Assembly (NCBI GenBank): GCA_003221825.1 | Contig: QHUE01000080.1 | Span: 1 to 7,767, forward strand | DNA length: 7,767 nt | Source: Gemmatimonadota bacterium | Lineage (GTDB): Bacteria > Gemmatimonadota > Gemmatimonadetes > Gemmatimonadales > GWC2-71-9 | Direction of reading: 5' to 3' | Part shown: positions 5,439-7,767 of the stretch, one piece after another | Layout: each line of letters begins with the position of its first letter | Numbering within the stretch: position 1 is the stretch's first letter | Notes under the pieces: model-generated | Told to the model about the DNA's origin: nothing | What the model saw: only the letters and a program-made list of their open reading frames with translations | The model's database searches: none | Position numbers and translations under genes: made by a program

Positions 5439-5962
5439 CGCAACCCGAGGCCGCCCGCGCCGCCACGGCAGCGGCGCAGGCTCAGTTCGGTGGCCTCGAT
5501 GTCGTGGTGAATGTGGCCGGCGGGTTCTTCAGCTACGGGCCCTTCACGGAGGTGAAGCCCGAGACGCTCGATCGCGAGCTGGCCGTCAACTTCAAGACCG
5601 CGTTCTACATGTGCCAGGCGGCGGTGCCGCTCCTGTTGGCACGCGGCGGCGGCGCGATCGTCAATTTTGCGTCCATCGCGGTCGTCCGGTCGCTCATGCA
5701 TATGTCCGCCTATAGCGCCGCGAAGTCGGCGGTCGCCGGTCTCACGCGTGAACTGGCGCGCGAGTATCGCGACGCCAACATCCGCGTCAACGCCGTCGCG
5801 CCGGCGACCGTCCGCACCGCCGACAATGTGGCCAGCATGGCCGATCCCAAGGCCCCGCTGGTCGAGCTCGACGACGTCGTGAATACGGTCCTGTTCCTCG
5901 CCGGCGACGAGTCCAGCGCCATCACCGGTCAAATCGTACCCATCACGGGCAAGGCGTACTAA
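5339..5962 (+). pseudogene. Short-chain dehydrogenase/reductase lacking its N-terminal nucleotide-binding motif
   Basis: In the frame of 5339 the sequence becomes an SDR without warning: R-L-L-L-A-D-V-N (second Rossmann strand and its Asp), F-G-G-L-D-V-V-V-N-V-A-G-G, F-A-S-I-A-V-V-R-S, Y-S-A-A-K and N-A-V-A-P-A. The catalytic Ser (5672-5674), Tyr (5711-5713) and Lys (5723-5725) are all present with the usual 13- and 4-residue spacings. Missing are the first 35-40 residues with the first beta strand and the T-G-x-x-x-G-x-G cofactor motif. About 207 codons remain of the normal 250. No start codon with a ribosome site exists at the new N-terminus; the first GTG in frame (5504) would remove the whole cofactor half. 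The upstream frame is peroxiredoxin sequence in another register. As it stands this cannot give a working enzyme, either because of a real deletion or an assembly error. Its TAA overlaps the next ATG (TAATG). Confidence 0.85.
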
Positions 5963-6693
5963 TGCGGCTCGAGGGCGCCGCCGCGCTGGTCACGGGAGCC
6001 GGCAAGCGGATCGGTCAGGCGATCGCGATCGGCCTGGCGCAATCGGGCTGCGACGTGGCGATTCACTATCACGGCTCGGCGAGCGGCGCCGAGGACACCG
6101 CGCGGGCGGTGCGCGGCGCGGGTCGGCGCGCCGAGCTGTTGCCGGCCGATCTCAGCGATGCCGCGGCGGCGCGCGGGCTGGCGGATCAGGCCGCCCGCGC
6201 CCTCAAGCGCCTCGACATCGTCGTCAACTCCGCCGCGATCATGGTGCGCCAGCCGGTCGAGACCGTGACGCCGGAGAGCTGGGACGCCACCTTCGACCTG
6301 AATCTCCGCGCGCCGTTCTTCGTGTCGCAGGGCGCCATCCCGCATCTGCGCCGGGCGAAGGGGAAGATCGTCAACATCGCCGACCTGGCCGGTCTGGAAC
6401 CGTGGCCCGCCTACGTCCCGCACGGTGTCAGTAAGGCCGGGGTCGTCATGCTGACCAAGGCGCTCGCCCGCGCGCTCGCGCCGGATATCGCGGTCAATGC
6501 GATCGCGCCCGGCGCGGTCCTGTTGCCCGAGGATTGGGACACGCAGTCTCGCGAGCACATTCGCGAGACCACGCCACTCGAGCGCATCGGCTCCCCCGCC
6601 GATGTCGTCGCGGCGGTCCGATTTCTCCTCGCGGGCACCGACTACGCGACCGGTACGATCCTGGTGATCGATGGCGGGAGGCTCCTCCGCTGA
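5962..6693 (+). CDS. SDR-family protein, pteridine-reductase/FolM-like, with Asp and His at the usual Ser and Tyr positions
   Basis: The 243-residue product is a complete classical SDR. It begins with the Rossmann strand A-A-L-V-T-G-A-G-K-R-I-G; an Arg in the glycine motif (T-G-x-x-x-R-I-G) is typical of pteridine reductases and FolM and goes with NADPH use. N-S-A-A (positions about 89-92) replaces the usual N-N-A-G, and a D-L-N-L-R-A-P-F segment follows. The catalytic region is odd: in I-V-N-I-A-D-L-A-G and P-A-Y-V-P-H-G-V-S-K the active-site Lys158 is kept, but the Ser position is Asp141 and the Tyr position is His154, with exact spacing. I-D-G-G-R at the C-terminus is normal. The fold is intact and nothing looks decayed, so this is probably a subfamily trait. 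It may reduce a pterin or other carbonyl by an altered mechanism, or be a binding protein. It overlaps the previous SDR by one base and the next gene by up to four. Confidence 0.92.
   Translation: MRLEGAAALVTGAGKRIGQAIAIGLAQSGCDVAIHYHGSASGAEDTARAVRGAGRRAELLPADLSDAAAARGLADQAARALKRLDIVVNSAAIMVRQPVETVTPESWDATFDLNLRAPFFVSQGAIPHLRRAKGKIVNIADLAGLEPWPAYVPHGVSKAGVVMLTKALARALAPDIAVNAIAPGAVLLPEDWDTQSREHIRETTPLERIGSPADVVAAVRFLLAGTDYATGTILVIDGGRLLR
6676..6681 (+). promoter_or_regulatory. Shine-Dalgarno site inside the SDR 3' end, supports a CTG start at 6690
   Basis: GGGAGG lies 8 bases before CTG 6690 and 17 before GTG 6699, so it favours the CTG. Part of it can pair with CUCC at 6685-6688 (GGAG, loop GCUC, CUCC), a small hairpin that could mask the site. 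Confidence 0.5.
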
Positions 6694-7427
6694 GGGACGT
6701 GGTTGTGGTCGGCGGCGGATGCTACGGGACGTTCTATGCGTCTCAGCTCGCCAAGGCCAAAGCGCGCGGTAAGACCGATTACAGGACCGTCATCGTCGTC
6801 GATCGCAATCTCGACTGCCAGGCACGGCGAGAGCTCGGCGAGGCGGGCGACCGACAATTCGTGCGGCAAGAGTGGTCGGCATTCTTCGACGATTGGCTTC
6901 CCCACGCACGACGAACGACGCACGACGCACCTGACGACCACATCGTCCCCTCGCCCCACATGCCGCATCTCATGTTCGAATGGGTCCTCCGGCGGGCGCG
7001 CGCGCGCTGGCCGAACCGGACAGCTTCCGTCGAGCCGGTCCCGGGGGACTTCCCGACGCCCTATGACCGCCCTGGTGCGGATGACACGCGGTACGTCTCG
7101 TTTGCCGACTGGATCTGTCCAACGCACTGCATCGAGCCCGCGCTCTGTCCCGCCATTGGTGCGCCGCGCACGTGGGAGATGGCGGATGCGGTGCGCCAGC
7201 TCGCGGAGCGTCTGAGGGCGGGCGGCCGTCCGGTGAGCGGCCCGGCGTTGTTCGTGTGCAAGCACCACGTCTTTGGCGTGGGGATGTTTGCCGCCGACGC
7301 GGTACGCGCGGGCGACCGCCTGGTCCAGGAAGCTGGCGCCAGGGGCGAGGCAGAAATCCTCGTCGGTACGATTTCGAGTTGTCATGGGGCGCTGAATCTG
7401 TTGAAACTTGGTCCCGACAACCGATGA
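6690..7427 (+). CDS. Rossmann-like dinucleotide-binding protein of unknown function with a Cys cluster
   Basis: A 245-residue product starts with a hydrophobic strand and V-V-V-V-G-G-G-C-Y-G-T-F (4-15), which looks like an NAD(P)- or FAD-binding nucleotide loop, followed by a second strand ending in V-I-V-V-D-R (34-39). The middle has the striking W-I-C-P-T-H-C-I-E-P-A-L-C-P (141-154), with Cys143, Cys147 and Cys153 (C-x3-C-x5-C), and more cysteines at 11, 43, 190 and 231, the last in S-S-C-H-G-A. These suggest a metal or iron-sulfur site, though no named motif matches. I do not recognise a characterised family. The best start is CTG 6690, which overlaps the previous TGA (CTGA) and has GGGAGG at 8 bases; GTG 6699 is the alternative and would trim the first strand. 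Residues 72-81 come from an inserted heptanucleotide repeat. Its TGA overlaps the DUF309 ATG by four bases (ATGA), so the two are coupled. Confidence 0.75.
   Translation: MRDVVVVGGGCYGTFYASQLAKAKARGKTDYRTVIVVDRNLDCQARRELGEAGDRQFVRQEWSAFFDDWLPHARRTTHDAPDDHIVPSPHMPHLMFEWVLRRARARWPNRTASVEPVPGDFPTPYDRPGADDTRYVSFADWICPTHCIEPALCPAIGAPRTWEMADAVRQLAERLRAGGRPVSGPALFVCKHHVFGVGMFAADAVRAGDRLVQEAGARGEAEILVGTISSCHGALNLLKLGPDNR
6905..6932 (+). repeat. Heptanucleotide tandem repeat inside the Rossmann-like gene
   Basis: Four contiguous 7-base units with consensus CGCACGA start at 6905, 6912, 6919 and 6926. The second has A at position 3 and the last is diverged at its end. They encode residues 72-81 (H-A-R-R-T-T-H-D-A-P), a polar stretch without secondary-structure character between two better-formed segments. 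Confidence 0.75.
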
Positions 7428-7767
7428 CCCCCGAAGAACGTCACCGCTACCTCGAGCACGCCCGCGATCTCTTTAACCGGGGCGAGTATTGGTTGGCGCA
7501 CGAAGCGTTGGAAACAGTCTGGCGTTCTATTATTAGGGAAGACGAGGCCCGGGTGTGGCAGGGCCGCATTCAGGCCGCCGCCGCCCTGCTGCATCGGGCG
7601 CGCGGGAACCGTCACGGCACCGTCGCTGTTGGCGCGGCGGCGCTCGAGAAGCTGGCCGGGCCTCAGCAACCCGAGATCGAGTTCGAGACCGTTCAATTTC
7701 GCGCGCAGTTGGCGCGTGCCCTGGCGGGGGAGGGTGATCCTCCGCGACTGGGATTCAGAGACGCATG
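7424..7767 (+). CDS. DUF309-family protein (C-terminus at or beyond the window edge)
   Basis: From ATG 7424 an open frame of 114 codons reaches the window end. It shows the DUF309 signature: L-F-N-R-G-E-Y-W-L-A-H-E-A-L-E-T-V-W-R (about 16-34), with the conserved His-Glu of A-H-E and the Trp, followed by W-Q-G-R-I-Q-A-A-A-A-L-L-H-R-A-R-G-N (about 45-62), a helical pair typical of this small all-alpha family. The biochemical role of the family is unknown to me. The gene overlaps the preceding one as ATGA. Codons 35-38 (TCT ATT ATT AGG) are AT-rich and unlike the neighbours. The last bases are GCATG; if the next base is A, the frame would end in TGA overlapping a new ATG, as at the other junctions. 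That base is not in the window. Confidence 0.92.
   Translation, partial: MTPEERHRYLEHARDLFNRGEYWLAHEALETVWRSIIREDEARVWQGRIQAAAALLHRARGNRHGTVAVGAAALEKLAGPQQPEIEFETVQFRAQLARALAGEGDPPRLGFRDA

Noticed and set aside
7528..7533. TATTAT as an internal promoter in the DUF309 gene
   Set aside because: It falls inside coding sequence, and no -35 with suitable spacing is present. The AT-rich codons there are noted but support nothing more.
1..7767. RNA genes, CRISPR arrays, insertion sequences, rho-independent terminators
   Set aside because: I looked on both strands and saw no tRNA-like cloverleaf, no spaced repeat array, no transposase or terminal inverted repeats, and no GC hairpin followed by a T-run. 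The tandem repeats found have no spacers.

Overview
This is a GC-rich stretch (roughly two thirds G+C, estimated by eye) of bacterial chromosome, probably from an environmental or metagenome-derived bacterium. Gene style fits the Methylomirabilota/Rokubacteria, Acidobacteriota or Gemmatimonadota kind of genome: tightly packed GC-rich genes, a likely leaderless promoter, and short tandem repeats in linkers. The sequence does not fix the phylum. UGA is the ordinary stop codon here and ends at least six of the genes.

Layout. On the minus strand at the left edge is the start of a copper-chaperone-like HMA protein. It is separated by only 31 bases from a long plus-strand gene string that runs to the right edge. 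That string encodes: E1 alpha, E1 beta and E2 of a branched-chain-type 2-oxoacid dehydrogenase complex (164-3520); two small proteins of unknown function (3517-3837, 3853-4122); a TrpH/YciV-type PHP phosphoesterase (about 4118-4987); a BCP-type peroxiredoxin (from 4959); the remains of one short-chain dehydrogenase (5339-5962); a complete second SDR of the pteridine-reductase-like type (5962-6693); a Rossmann-like protein of unknown function with a Cys cluster (6690-7427); and a DUF309 protein cut by the window end (7424-7767). Most junctions overlap or touch, so the string looks like one operon or a few translationally coupled blocks. No E3 (lipoamide dehydrogenase) is present, so the complex must borrow one from elsewhere.

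Main finding. In the peroxiredoxin the codon for the peroxidatic cysteine is an in-frame TGA (5100-5102, codon 48, context P-G-N-N-T-P-G-U). Clear peroxiredoxin sequence continues in the same frame for about 79 more codons. The protein contains no cysteine, and a bulged hairpin with a GAG loop lies 19-36 nt after the TGA, where a bacterial SECIS should be. I read this as a selenocysteine peroxiredoxin.

The same gene runs out of frame at about 5339 into an SDR that lacks its nucleotide-binding N-terminus. The junction looks like a deletion (or an assembly collapse) at a short shared Arg-Asp-Gly-coding sequence. Other points worth a look are three tandem arrays with a 7-base period inside coding sequence, an SDR whose catalytic Ser and Tyr are Asp and His, non-canonical starts for the PHP (ATT) and Rossmann (CTG) genes, and a perfect TATAAT placed for a leaderless E1 alpha transcript.
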